Shown here: positions 48,403 through 57,754 of the stretch, in pieces
Numbering within the stretch: position 1 is the stretch's first letter
Layout: the number at the start of each line of letters is the position of its first letter
NCBI RefSeq assembly: GCF_012726345.1
Contig: NZ_PTXN01000002.1
Span: forward strand, 1 to 64,000
DNA from: Marinomonas sp. UCMA 3892
Lineage (GTDB): Bacteria > Pseudomonadota > Gammaproteobacteria > Pseudomonadales > Marinomonadaceae
DNA length: 64,000 bases
Direction of reading: 5' to 3'
The notes under the pieces: model-generated
Told to the model about the DNA's origin: nothing
Databases searched by the model: none
The model's input: the letters and a program-made list of their open reading frames with translations, nothing else
Program-made: the position numbers and the translations under genes

Positions 48403-50738
48403 AGGCTTGCGTCCTTAGCTTGCGCCATGTGGTTTTTTGCAGCTTTCATGGCATAAAACACAGCTTCTGGTGTGGCTGGCACCGCCAATGGTGGCGAGAA
48501 GGTGTAATCAGCTAAAGAAGCACAGGCGTCTTTTAGCGCGCACCAAACCGAGATGCCTAACATCAGTGGTGGTTCACCCACAGCTTTTGAACGGTATACC
48601 GATTCTTCACTATTAGGGCGATCAAACAATTTAACCGTGAACTTTTCAGGAATATCCGCTGATGTTGGAATTTTATAATTGGCTGGGCTGTTGGTGGTGA
48701 TGCGGCCTTTTTCATCCCAGCTCAGTTCTTCCGAGGTGAGCCAGCCCATGCCTTGAACAAACGCGCCTTCAATCTGACCAATGTCCAAATCCGCATTAAT
48801 CGAGTCCCCCACATCATGCAAAATATCCACTTGGGTAACTTTGTATTCCCCTGTGAAAGTATCGACAATCACTTCAGAAACCGCCGCACCATTGGCGTAA
48901 TACAAGAATGGACGACCTTTTGCGGCTTTGCGGTCATAACCGATTTTCGGTGTTTTATAAAACCCGGTAGACGACAAAGACACGCGATTCATGTAGGCCA
49001 ATTTAATGAATTCAGGGAAGTTCATAGTTTCACCGCCTAAAATCACTTGATCATTCTCGATCGCAAATTCCTCCACAGCAATGCCGAAATGTTCCATGGC
49101 AAATTCTTGCAAGCGGGTTTTGATCGTCATAGCCGCATCCAAAGCCGCCATGCCGTTCAAATCGGTTCCTGCTGATGCCGCGGTTGGTGAAGCATTAGGC
49201 ACTTTATCGGTACGAGTAGAACCAACATTGACCCGCTGATAATCGATACCAAAGGCTTTGGCGACAATTTGCGCTACCTTGGTATAAAGCCCCTGCCCCA
49301 TTTCCGTTCCACCATGGCTCACGTGCGCACTGCCATCCGTGTAGATGTGTAACAAAGCACCACCTTGGTTCAGGTGTTTGGAAGTGAAGGAAATGCCAAA
49401 TTTCACTGGTGTCAGCGCCAAGCCTTTTTTCACAAAAGGACTTTGCTTGTTGAAGGCTTTTATTGCGTCTCGACGAGCACGATAGTCGGAGCTTTGTTCC
49501 AGTTCTTCGATCAGACTGAGCAAAACATCGTCTTCGATTTTTTGTCCGTAGGGAGTGGTGTTTTTCTCCCCTTGATAGCAGTTCAGCTTACGAATATCTA
49601 AGGCGTCTTTACCAACGGCGCAGGCGATTTCTTCAATGACATTTTCCGCTAAGATCACGCCTTTAGGGCCACCAAAGCCACGGAATGCTGTATTGGAAAC
49701 CGTATGGGTTTTACCTCGATAACCGCTGATTCGAGCATTTGGAAGGAAGTAAGCATTATCCGCATGGAACATAGCGCGATCCACCACGCCGTCCGACAAA
49801 TCGGCCGTACAGCCGCATTTACCGACCATGTCGTATTCCGCTGCGAGTATCTCCCCTTCATCGGAAAAGCCCACTTGGTAGCTGTTCCAGAAGTCATGAC
49901 GTTTGCCCGTTTGCACCATGTCATCTTGGCGCGGCATACGGTATTTTACTGGGCAGCCATTTCGCACCGCCAGCACCGCAGCCATGCAGCTGAGCACAGC
50001 CGCTTGGGATTCTTTACCACCAAAGCCACCGCCCATACGGCGCACTTCAACCAGCACTTGCGCCACTGGCAAACCAAGTACCCGCGCCACCAGTTTTTGC
50101 ACTTCGGCAGGATGCTGGGACGATGCATAAACTTGCACGCCGCCATCTTCATTTGGCACGGCGACACTGATTTGACCTTCTAAATAGAAGTGCTCTTGGC
50201 CTTTGATATACAGATCGGATTTCAGTTTGTTTGGTGCTTTGGCAAGCGCTGTTTCTGCATCGCCACAACTAATGGTGTGAGTGGGCAACACAAACTCTTG
50301 GCGTTCCAAGGATTGACGAGGATGCAAGGTGGCTTCGCGAGGTTTGTACTCTATTTCCGCCAAAGCAACCGCTTGTTTAGCCGCACGCAAACTGGTGGCC
50401 GCCACAGCAAAAACCGCTTGTCCGATAAAGTGTACGAAATCGCCTGCCAATAAAAGATCACCGCTTAATACGGGTGACACGTCCACTTCACCGGGAATGT
50501 CCGCTTGCACGATCACATCCACTACGCCTGGGTAGGCGCGCACCTTGTCTAGATTAATAGACACAATGTCCGCATGCGCTTCGGTAGAAAGCCCCGTGGC
50601 AACAAACAATTCATTTGGCCATTCGGGCATATCATCAATATAAACCGCTTGGCCAGTTACGTGTTTGATCGCCGATTCATGAACAGGTAGCAGACCGTTT
50701 TTCGTCGTGATATTAAAATCCTGTGGCAGTTTACGCAT
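48399..50738 (-). CDS. xdhB: Xanthine dehydrogenase molybdenum-binding subunit XdhB
   Basis: The catalytic subunit oxidising hypoxanthine to xanthine and xanthine to urate. The 779 residues include HVTGQAVYIDDMP, FVHFIGQAVFAVAA, EGQISVAVP, RRMGGGFGGKESQA for the molybdopterin contacts, NTAFRGFGGPKG, GTEMGQGLYTKV, and the C-terminal KAVGEPPLMLGISVW region with the active-site Glu. The start at MRKLPQDF overlaps the xdhA stop by 8 bp. Confidence 0.95.
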   Translation of the reverse strand: MRKLPQDFNITTKNGLLPVHESAIKHVTGQAVYIDDMPEWPNELFVATGLSTEAHADIVSINLDKVRAYPGVVDVIVQADIPGEVDVSPVLSGDLLLAGDFVHFIGQAVFAVAATSLRAAKQAVALAEIEYKPREATLHPRQSLERQEFVLPTHTISCGDAETALAKAPNKLKSDLYIKGQEHFYLEGQISVAVPNEDGGVQVYASSQHPAEVQKLVARVLGLPVAQVLVEVRRMGGGFGGKESQAAVLSCMAAVLAVRNGCPVKYRMPRQDDMVQTGKRHDFWNSYQVGFSDEGEILAAEYDMVGKCGCTADLSDGVVDRAMFHADNAYFLPNARISGYRGKTHTVSNTAFRGFGGPKGVILAENVIEEIACAVGKDALDIRKLNCYQGEKNTTPYGQKIEDDVLLSLIEELEQSSDYRARRDAIKAFNKQSPFVKKGLALTPVKFGISFTSKHLNQGGALLHIYTDGSAHVSHGGTEMGQGLYTKVAQIVAKAFGIDYQRVNVGSTRTDKVPNASPTAASAGTDLNGMAALDAAMTIKTRLQEFAMEHFGIAVEEFAIENDQVILGGETMNFPEFIKLAYMNRVSLSSTGFYKTPKIGYDRKAAKGRPFLYYANGAAVSEVIVDTFTGEYKVTQVDILHDVGDSINADLDIGQIEGAFVQGMGWLTSEELSWDEKGRITTNSPANYKIPTSADIPEKFTVKLFDRPNSEESVYRSKAVGEPPLMLGISVWCALKDACASLADYTFSPPLAVPATPEAVFYAMKAAKNHMAQAKDASL

Positions 50739-52230
50739 GAGTGCTTGCCTCCATGTCTGTCGATAGCGAGGCATCATTAAAAGGATGACCAGAGAAAGTC
50801 ATCACATTCGTGCCATTTAATTCCAACCAGGCTTTATGCACTAGGTTACAAGCCATATCGAGACGATACTCAGCACTCGCGCGCATGTCGCTCATTGGTG
50901 TAAGTTCGCTGCGCAGTGCTGCAATGGCTTGGTGTAAGGCTTGCTCGTCATTAAGCGTTTTGCCTTGCAGCGCCGCTTCTGCTTTCATCCCACGAATCGG
51001 CGTCGCCGCCATGCCACCAAAAGCTAAACGTACGTCCGTTAATACACCGTCTTTCTCTTCAAATCGAACCGCTAACATCACGCTGGAAATATCATCTTCC
51101 ATGCGTTTGGAGACTTTATAAAAACGGTGGAATTGCGCGAGTTTATCAAGAGGCAAATCGAACGAAGCGATCATCTCATCGTCCGCTAATTGGGTTTGTT
51201 TGTAGCCTTGGTAAAAGTCAGCAATATTGACAACTCGGGTACTACCGTCGTTTTTCAGTAGTTGAATATCCGCATCAAACGCCAGCAATAGCGGCGGTAA
51301 ATCAGCAATTGGGGAAGCGTTCGCCACGTTGCCGCCTATCGTTCCACGGTTACGAATTTGGCGAGAAGCGATTCGGCTGAGTAAAGCGAAAATATGCGGA
51401 TACAGAGTTTTACTGAAACTTTCCAGTTCACTATAGGTTACGGATGCACCAACACTCAACGTACTTTCACCTATGTGGATATGCTTTAGTTCTGACACGC
51501 AGGATACGTCTATAAAAGTACCAAAGTCACGATAACGCTGTGTATTTTCTAGCATCAAATCCGTCCCACCCGCGATCAACTCCGCCTCAGGATAAGATGT
51601 CAGCGCATGAGCCAGCTGCTCTAAATCTGTGGGTTGTAAATAATTGCTGCTGCCACGATTATCTGCCTGTAGGTTTTCAAGTAGGACTTTAATACCACTA
51701 TTTTTACTCATCAGTTCAATAAAAGGCGTTTCTTTAGACTCTTGCACCTTAATCATAGACAAACCTGCATCAATGATCGGGCGATAACCAGTGCAACGAC
51801 ACAAGTTACCCGATATCGCATCACAGACAGCTTCGCGATCAATGGGTTGATCTGCATTCTGTTTGTTTTCGTATAGACCCGCCAAAGACAACACAAAACC
51901 CGGTGTACAAAAACCGCACTGAGAGCCATGAGATTCCACCATGGCTTGCTGGGCTGGGTGCAATTCCCCTACCTTAGATAAGTACTCAATCGAAACAACA
52001 TGCTTACCCGCCAAGGCTTGCATTGGTGTAATGCAAGAATTAAGAGTCGAATAGGTTAATTCTCCGCCCTCCACAGCCCCAACAAGAAGCGTGCATGCAC
52101 CACAATCGCCCGAAGCGCAGCCTTCCTTTGTTCCCGTTAATCCACGCTTTTCTCTTAGGTAACGCAAAGCGGTAAAGTCACTAGGGAGCGTGCTTTCGTC
52201 GATGAGCTCATCGTTTAGTATAAATTTCAA
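50731..52230 (-). CDS. xdhA: Xanthine dehydrogenase small subunit XdhA (2Fe-2S and FAD)
   Basis: It carries electrons from the Mo centre to NAD+. The 499 residues hold two [2Fe-2S] domains: GCASGDCGACTLLVG near residue 38, then CGFCTPGFVLSLAGLY and GNLCRCTGYRPIIDAG. An FAD domain follows with IAGGTDLMLE and RNRGTIGGNVANASPIADLPPLLLAFDAD. It is the first gene of xdhABC. The 465-bp upstream gap holds a candidate operator. Confidence 0.95.
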   Translation of the reverse strand: MKFILNDELIDESTLPSDFTALRYLREKRGLTGTKEGCASGDCGACTLLVGAVEGGELTYSTLNSCITPMQALAGKHVVSIEYLSKVGELHPAQQAMVESHGSQCGFCTPGFVLSLAGLYENKQNADQPIDREAVCDAISGNLCRCTGYRPIIDAGLSMIKVQESKETPFIELMSKNSGIKVLLENLQADNRGSSNYLQPTDLEQLAHALTSYPEAELIAGGTDLMLENTQRYRDFGTFIDVSCVSELKHIHIGESTLSVGASVTYSELESFSKTLYPHIFALLSRIASRQIRNRGTIGGNVANASPIADLPPLLLAFDADIQLLKNDGSTRVVNIADFYQGYKQTQLADDEMIASFDLPLDKLAQFHRFYKVSKRMEDDISSVMLAVRFEEKDGVLTDVRLAFGGMAATPIRGMKAEAALQGKTLNDEQALHQAIAALRSELTPMSDMRASAEYRLDMACNLVHKAWLELNGTNVMTFSGHPFNDASLSTDMEASTHA

Positions 52231-52695
52231 AGCGCTCTCCTTATTTTAAATAATGTCTATGATGGTGGTTATAATGATAGTTGAAATGCAAAAACCTGAC
52301 CAATCGTACAAATTATTAATTAAAAACTAATATTGTTCCCTGAACAATCAATTTTGCAATGCAAAACGCGTTACCTACCAATCGAAACATGAATAAATGG
52401 CACAAAAAGCCATGACTCAGGCTTCTTACGGTAAATATAACTTGGATCTGAATCAGCCTTGTATATGCTATCCATTAGCAAACAAAGCAGAGATGCTGTT
52501 GATAAAAAGTTCACATTAAAAGTGCTTTAATACTACACCTATATCGAGCGAGAAAAATCAGGACATGTAAACGAAACAGTATTTTTCACGTTATAGTAAA
52601 TATTATTTATTTTTCAACAATCTATTGGCTTTATACTGGTATAACTAAGCATGCACTTGTTGTACACATACTATTTGGCTTGTTAAGAGGTCGAG
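52231..52695. other. 465-bp AT-rich divergent gap between xdhA and DUF2127 gene
   Basis: No coding region is seen. It should contain the xdhABC promoter on the minus strand and the promoter of the DUF2127 gene. The only clear structure is the dyad at 52332-52348. Confidence 0.4.
52332..52348. promoter_or_regulatory. Dyad upstream of xdhA, candidate operator
   Basis: ATTGTTC-cct-GAACAAT is a perfect 7-bp inverted repeat, about 100 bp upstream of the xdhA start. Its size suits a dimeric repressor or activator of the xdh operon. The protein is not identified. Confidence 0.35.
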
Positions 52696-53184
52696 ATGAC
52701 ACCATCAAAAAATGGGCTGAAAGCCATCGCAGTTATAGAAGCGCTAAAAGGCTTAATGTCTCTGATCGTAGGGTTAGGAATCCATGTATTAGCTGGCGAG
52801 AATTTACAAAAAATAGCTGAATCCATCGTCTCTCACGCTCATCTAAATCCTGCAAGTCATTTTCCAAGTATTTTCCTCCATGCTGCGAGTTCAATAACAG
52901 ACAGCAATATGAGCCTGATTGCTTTGGGTGCCCTAGCTTATTCTCTGGTGCGATTCGTTGAAGCCTATGGCTTATGGAAGGCGTTTGTATGGACTGAATG
53001 GTTTGCCTTGGTAAGTGGGGCAATCTATTTACCATTTGAAATCTATGAAATAATTTTTCACCCGCACATTTTAACTATCGGTGTATTCTTGCTAAATGTC
53101 ATAGTGGTTTGCTACATGGCGAATGTGCTTTACAGTAAACGAAAAAAAGAAGCCGCATCGCTGCTGCCCCGTAAAACTCCATAG
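52696..53184 (+). CDS. DUF2127 family membrane protein
   Basis: A 162-residue protein with four hydrophobic segments. The start GLKAIAVIEALKGLMSLIVGLG and the segment LVRFVEAYGLWKAFVWTEWFALVSGAIYLPFEIYEIIFHP are the signature of DUF2127 inner-membrane proteins, whose function is unknown. AAGAGGTCGAG lies before the ATG. It is divergent from xdhA and has no obvious link to purine metabolism. Confidence 0.83.
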   Translation: MTPSKNGLKAIAVIEALKGLMSLIVGLGIHVLAGENLQKIAESIVSHAHLNPASHFPSIFLHAASSITDSNMSLIALGALAYSLVRFVEAYGLWKAFVWTEWFALVSGAIYLPFEIYEIIFHPHILTIGVFLLNVIVVCYMANVLYSKRKKEAASLLPRKTP

Positions 53185-53470
53185 AACTGGATTTAATAAC
53201 TACCCTCTATTTCCATGTAAACCATCTTTCCGTCACTGCCCACCGTGTCATCCAATATCTCTTTTTTAATGCACCATTTTGTTTCACACTCTCTATATAG
53301 CGCCTTACAAGCCTTACTACCCGAAGCCTTATATTTTATTTTTTAATATAAAATTCAATCAGTTAAATAAAAAATTACATTTTCAATAAAATTTGGAACA
53401 AATGTTGCTAAATCATAACAATGTGAAACAAGCGGGTCTTTAGTCCCTATTAATTGTATGGAGCATGTTT

Positions 53471-54466
53471 ATGAAAGCGGCAAAAAAAACAGCAATCCGA
53501 TTGACTCTTTTAGCCAGTCTCATCTCAAGTACTTCTGTCATGGCGGCAGATCAAGTGACGTTTCAATTAGACTGGCTACCAGGCGGTGATAAAGCGCCTG
53601 TTTATGTGGGTATTCAACAAGGTTTTTTTGCTGATGAAGACTTGGAAATCAAGATCGCCAGCGGTCGCGGCTCTACCGATGCGTTGACTAAAATGGCAAC
53701 AGGCCAATCTGATATTGGTAGTTCTGATATTGGTGCATTGATGGCAGCAAAAGCACAAGCAGATGTACCTGTAGTCGCTGTCTTCCCATACTTCACCCAA
53801 GCTCCTCATGCGTTCTTTGTGCTGAAAAGCAGCGGCATTAAGTCCATTAAAGATTTGAAAGGCAAAAAAGTCGCGACTTCGCCTTTCACTTCATCAAATG
53901 CTTTCTTGCCTTTGGTATTGAAACAAAATGGTTTGAGCGAAAGCGATATTAAATTAGTGAAATCGGATCCAGGTGCCTTGGCTCCCATGATGATTACCGG
54001 CAGTACAGATGCCATTATTGCTTGGGTTACCAATACAGCACTTTATGACGCACAAGCAAAAGGCGCGGGTAAAGAGCTAATCGAAATGCCTTGGTCGAAT
54101 TCTGGTTTGTCCCTTTATAGTTCATCTGTTTTAGCCTCTGAACGCTTTTTAGAAGAACGTCCAGATGTGGCGAAACGCTTTATAAAAGCCTTTGCCAAGT
54201 CCATTGAATTCACTTACGCAAATCCAGATCAAGCCGGTATCGACCTGCACAAAATGGTACCAGAGGTGGACGCCAGCATTGTCTCTGCACAAATTAAGAG
54301 CATTTATAATTTGGTGTACAACGATGTCACGACAAAAGATGGCTTCGGTAATTTCACCGACGAACGCATTCAAAAAACATGGGAATACGTGGCGGAAGCA
54401 AATGGTTTAAAAATGGATGCTATCGATCCAGAAACCGCAGTAAACAGCAGCTTTAAACCGGAGTAA
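53471..54466 (+). CDS. ABC transporter substrate-binding protein (NMT1/SsuA-like)
   Basis: A periplasmic binding protein of 331 residues. The signal peptide (KKTAIRLTLLASLISSTSVMAA) is followed by DQVTFQLDWLPGGDKAPVYVGIQQGFFADEDLEIKIASGRGS, the NMT1/THI5-like pattern. I chose the ATG at 53471 because GGAG is 7 bp upstream. It starts a three-gene importer operon. With xdhABC on one side and a deaminase on the other, a purine or related base is the most likely substrate; hydroxymethylpyrimidine- or sulfonate-like ligands cannot be excluded. Confidence 0.87.
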   Translation: MKAAKKTAIRLTLLASLISSTSVMAADQVTFQLDWLPGGDKAPVYVGIQQGFFADEDLEIKIASGRGSTDALTKMATGQSDIGSSDIGALMAAKAQADVPVVAVFPYFTQAPHAFFVLKSSGIKSIKDLKGKKVATSPFTSSNAFLPLVLKQNGLSESDIKLVKSDPGALAPMMITGSTDAIIAWVTNTALYDAQAKGAGKELIEMPWSNSGLSLYSSSVLASERFLEERPDVAKRFIKAFAKSIEFTYANPDQAGIDLHKMVPEVDASIVSAQIKSIYNLVYNDVTTKDGFGNFTDERIQKTWEYVAEANGLKMDAIDPETAVNSSFKPE

Positions 54467-54470
54467 TAAG

Positions 54471-55262
54471 ATGGAAAACAGCGCTAAAGCGGCAGCCTAC
54501 GTCAGTATGAAAAACGTGGGTCATAAATACGATCCTCGCCCAGAAACACCAATGGTAGTGCAAGGTATTAACCTCGACATCCACCGTCACGAGTTTGTGG
54601 CGGTGGTAGGGCCTTCCGGTTGTGGTAAATCGACACTGTTGCGCATGGTGGCAGGGTTGTTAATTCCGTCTCATGGTGAAGTATCAGTATTTAATCTGCC
54701 AGTCACCGAACCTCGTGATGATGTGGGCATCGTTTTTCAAAAAGCCAACTTATTGCCTTGGCTAACAGTGCGTAAAAACGTTTTGTTTCCGCTCAAACAC
54801 AAATACGGCAGTTACTCCGCCACTGATGAAAAACGCGCCAACGAGCTATTGGAAATGGCGGGCTTAACCCAGTTTGCTGACAAGATGCCAGACGAATTAT
54901 CTGGTGGTATGCAACAACGTGTTGGCATTATTCGCGCGCTCTTGCTTAACCCAGACATTCTCCTAATGGATGAGCCGTTTTCGGCGCTGGATGCCTTAAC
55001 ACGCGAGCAAATTGGTTTTGATCTACTGGATATTTGGAAGAAAAATCCAAAAACCGTGTTGTTTATCACTCACTCCATTAGTGAAGCCGTTTTGTTATCT
55101 GATCGCATTTTGGTAATGAGCAAACGCCCCGGCACGGTTCTGGATTTGATCGAGGTGGATTTACCGCGTCCGCGTTCTTCGAAAACCATTAACTCCCCTC
55201 GTTTTGCTGAGCTAACCGATTTAATTAGAGGCTATATTTATGAACCAAACGTACCAGCCTAA
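54471..55262 (+). CDS. ABC transporter ATP-binding protein
   Basis: A 263-residue ATPase of the SsuB/TauB/NrtD type. Walker A GPSGCGKST lies near residue 47, the Q-loop in GIVFQKANLLPWLTV, the signature LSGGMQQRVGI, Walker B ILLMDEPFSALDALT, and the H-loop in FITHSISEA. It follows the binding-protein gene by 4 bp, and its end overlaps the permease start by 23 bp. Confidence 0.93.
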   Translation: MENSAKAAAYVSMKNVGHKYDPRPETPMVVQGINLDIHRHEFVAVVGPSGCGKSTLLRMVAGLLIPSHGEVSVFNLPVTEPRDDVGIVFQKANLLPWLTVRKNVLFPLKHKYGSYSATDEKRANELLEMAGLTQFADKMPDELSGGMQQRVGIIRALLLNPDILLMDEPFSALDALTREQIGFDLLDIWKKNPKTVLFITHSISEAVLLSDRILVMSKRPGTVLDLIEVDLPRPRSSKTINSPRFAELTDLIRGYIYEPNVPA

Positions 55263-56031
55263 ATCTTGGCTTGCACATCAGGCAAACCGTTTCGCGCCTG
55301 GCTTGTTCTTTATCGGCCTTGTGCTGTTATGGGAATTAGTCTGTCGTTTTGGCAATGTGCCAAACTACATTCTGCCCTCTCCGTCCGCGATATTCATGGC
55401 GTTTTTTGATGTGGAATTTTCTCGTTGGCTAACGCATCTTTGGGCGACATTACGTGTTGCTTTGATGGGTTTTGCCTTGTCTATCGTGATTGCTATTCCA
55501 CTGTCAATTGGCATGATGCGCTCTGAGCTAATGAACCGAGTGCTTTATCCTGCATTGATCGTGATTCAATCAACACCTGTGGTCGCGGTTGCGCCTTTGA
55601 TTATTGTCTTGCTAGGTACAGACGATCCATCTCGCGTACTGATCACTTGCTTAATCACCTTCTTCCCTCTTGTTGTATCGACCACGACAGGCATGTTGGA
55701 AACCCCACCCGAAATGATCGAGCTAAGCCAGTCTTTACGCGCTCCACGCTACCGTGAAACCTGGCAGATTCGCATTCCTTATGCGATTCCACACATTTTC
55801 AGTGGCCTTCGTGTCTCTATCACCTTGGCGATTATCGGCGCTGTAGTAGCGGAATTTGTCGCCGCAGAGGAAGGATTGGGCTATTTCATTCAGTTCTCCA
55901 CGTCTTTCTTTAAAATTCCACAAGCTTTTGCTGGACTCATTTTCTTGTCGGTTATTAGTTTGTTGCTGTTTAAATCGATTCAATGGATTCAGGCTTGGTG
56001 GTTTCCGTGGAGCCTTCCTAAGAAGAAATAG
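55240..56031 (+). CDS. ABC transporter permease
   Basis: A 263-residue inner-membrane permease with six hydrophobic segments of the BPD_transp_1 type. The TQSTPVVAVAPLIIVLLG-like segment (IQSTPVVAVAPLIIVLLGTDD) and the EAA-type loop region LRAPRYRETWQIRIPYAIPHIFSGLRVSITLAIIGAVVAEFV match SsuC/TauC permeases. It is the third gene of the importer, overlapping the ATPase gene. Confidence 0.92.
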   Translation: MNQTYQPKSWLAHQANRFAPGLFFIGLVLLWELVCRFGNVPNYILPSPSAIFMAFFDVEFSRWLTHLWATLRVALMGFALSIVIAIPLSIGMMRSELMNRVLYPALIVIQSTPVVAVAPLIIVLLGTDDPSRVLITCLITFFPLVVSTTTGMLETPPEMIELSQSLRAPRYRETWQIRIPYAIPHIFSGLRVSITLAIIGAVVAEFVAAEEGLGYFIQFSTSFFKIPQAFAGLIFLSVISLLLFKSIQWIQAWWFPWSLPKKK

Positions 56032-56080
56032 TTTGCGGTGATTGTGCTGTTAAATACCCTATTGAAGACTGGGAATAAAT

Positions 56081-56557
56081 ATGAAGCTTAATACAAAAGA
56101 CACCGAATTTTTACGCCAAAGCTTTGCTCTTGCAGAGGAAGCCAAGCAACAAGGTATTCACCCGTTTGCGGCGATCTTGGTTGACGATGAAGACAATGTA
56201 CTAATGACCCAAGTCAACGGCTACTTGCCAGATTTCGATATGACAGGTCATGCAGAGCGCAAGTTAATGACGCGCGCCAGCAAGGCGTATCGCCCTGATT
56301 TTCTGGCGAAATGCACCATGTATGTTTCCGCAGAACCCTGCGCGATGTGCGCAGGCTCCGCCTATTGGGCGGGACTTGGGCGTCTGGTATACGGATTAAG
56401 CGAAGACAGCTTAAAACAAATTACTGGCAATCATCCTGAAAATCCCACGTTGGCGTTACCTTGTCGCACTGTCTTTGAATCTGGTCAACGACAAGTGGAA
56501 GTCATTGGGCCTTGCCTTGAAGAAGAGGCCGCAAAATTGCATGAGGGGGTTTGGTAA
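56081..56557 (+). CDS. CDA-fold nucleoside/base deaminase, putative guanine deaminase
   Basis: A 158-residue zinc deaminase. The zinc site is TGHAERKLM (His and catalytic Glu) plus EPCAMCAG (two Cys), the cytidine-deaminase-superfamily pattern. The length is like the small GuaD enzymes of Bacillus, though the C-terminal half (NHPENPTLALPCRTVF) belongs to another subgroup. Its place between a base importer and the oxygenase, and near xdhABC, suggests guanine to xanthine. TadA function is unlikely in this context. Confidence 0.78.
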   Translation: MKLNTKDTEFLRQSFALAEEAKQQGIHPFAAILVDDEDNVLMTQVNGYLPDFDMTGHAERKLMTRASKAYRPDFLAKCTMYVSAEPCAMCAGSAYWAGLGRLVYGLSEDSLKQITGNHPENPTLALPCRTVFESGQRQVEVIGPCLEEEAAKLHEGVW

Positions 56558-56699
56558 ATAAAAGCGTTAACTAAACAATAGCAACAACCGGAGTAGAAGC
56601 AGTCAGATGTTTTTCAGAAGAAATGCATCAGGTCATTGCTCCATTTTCCACTAGGCAAAACGTCTAGTTATTTTAAACCTAGGAGAATGGAAGAAAACC

Positions 56700-57686
56700 A
56701 TGACACATTCATATTCACTTGAAGAACTACAACGCGAAACCACTTTTGGCGGTACAGGGGAAGACACCAACGATCGAGAAATTCGCATCATAGATATGAG
56801 CGATTTTGAAAATCGCCGAGAAGAAATCACCGAACAACTTTGGCTAGCGGCCACGCAAATCGGCTTTTTCCAATTAAGTAATCACGGTATAGATCAGCAA
56901 GATATAGACGCAGCCTTCAAAGAATCAGAGCGTTTTTTTAACCTACCAGAAAGCATCAAAAGCCAATACCCTCGCCCCAAAAGCGTCAATGCCGGATGGG
57001 AAAGTCGCAGTCAAATCCGCCCTTCTACTGGCACCAAGGACCAAAAAGAATCTTATCAAATCACCCAATACCACATGGATAATTTGTGGCCGACTGAAGA
57101 AGAGTTGCCAGACTTTCAAGCCAATACACTAAGTTTTGAAAAACAATGCTGGGAAGTCGGCATGAAAGTACTATCCTGTTTTGCAGACAAACTTGGCTTT
57201 GCTAGAGACTTTTTTACTCAAGCACACGACCCAAGCCAAACGGACTACCAAAGCACATTACGCTTACTGCATTATTACCCAACAGAGGGAGTCACTGAGC
57301 AAGGTAATATTTGGCGTGCTGGTGCTCATACCGACTTCGATTGTTTAACGCTATTGTTCCAACACGAAGGCCATGGCGGTTTACAAGTTTGTCCAGGAGC
57401 AGAAGCCGATACGCAACGCTGGACCAGCATTCCGCCCATTGCCAATGTGATCACCTGTAACATCGGCGATATGCTAATGCGTTGGAGCGATGACCAGCTT
57501 AAATCCAACCTGCATAGGGTTCGCTTGCCACTTATAAATGAATATTGCGGCAGTCGCCATTCCATTGCCTTCTTTTGCCAAGCCAATAAAACGCAGATCA
57601 TCCAAGGCCCAGCCAAACGCTACCACCCCATCAGTGCGGCAGACTTTTTGACCCAGCGTATTCAGGCTAACTTCGTCGATAAATAA
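56700..57686 (+). CDS. Isopenicillin-N-synthase-like 2-oxoglutarate/Fe(II) oxygenase
   Basis: A 328-residue non-haem iron oxygenase. The DIOX_N part (EIRIIDMSDFENRREEITEQLWLAATQIGFFQLSNHGID) leads to a double-stranded beta-helix. The iron ligands are in GAHTDFDCLTLLFQ (His and Asp) and NLHRVRLP (His). The Arg of GSRHSIAFFCQ is the 2-oxoglutarate ligand. Its role in this purine cluster is not known to me. Modification or demethylation of an imported base is an inference. An intact SD (aggag) precedes the ATG. Confidence 0.83.
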   Translation: MTHSYSLEELQRETTFGGTGEDTNDREIRIIDMSDFENRREEITEQLWLAATQIGFFQLSNHGIDQQDIDAAFKESERFFNLPESIKSQYPRPKSVNAGWESRSQIRPSTGTKDQKESYQITQYHMDNLWPTEEELPDFQANTLSFEKQCWEVGMKVLSCFADKLGFARDFFTQAHDPSQTDYQSTLRLLHYYPTEGVTEQGNIWRAGAHTDFDCLTLLFQHEGHGGLQVCPGAEADTQRWTSIPPIANVITCNIGDMLMRWSDDQLKSNLHRVRLPLINEYCGSRHSIAFFCQANKTQIIQGPAKRYHPISAADFLTQRIQANFVDK

Positions 57687-57697
57687 GTAGAAAATAT

Positions 57698-57731
57698 AAA
57701 AACCATCATAGTCATCCTATGATGGTTTTTT
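57698..57731. terminator. Bidirectional terminator
   Basis: A 14-bp stem (aaaaaccatcatag and its complement) with a 5-base loop and T-run lies between the convergent oxygenase and MocR genes. Confidence 0.9.
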
Positions 57732-57754
57732 CATGTAAGTCTTGATTCAAAATA

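Noticed and set aside
49704..50183. Forward-strand open frame of 159 codons
   Set aside because: It lies wholly antisense to xdhB, whose protein motifs are intact; the residue composition (His- and Cys-rich) is that of a shadow frame.
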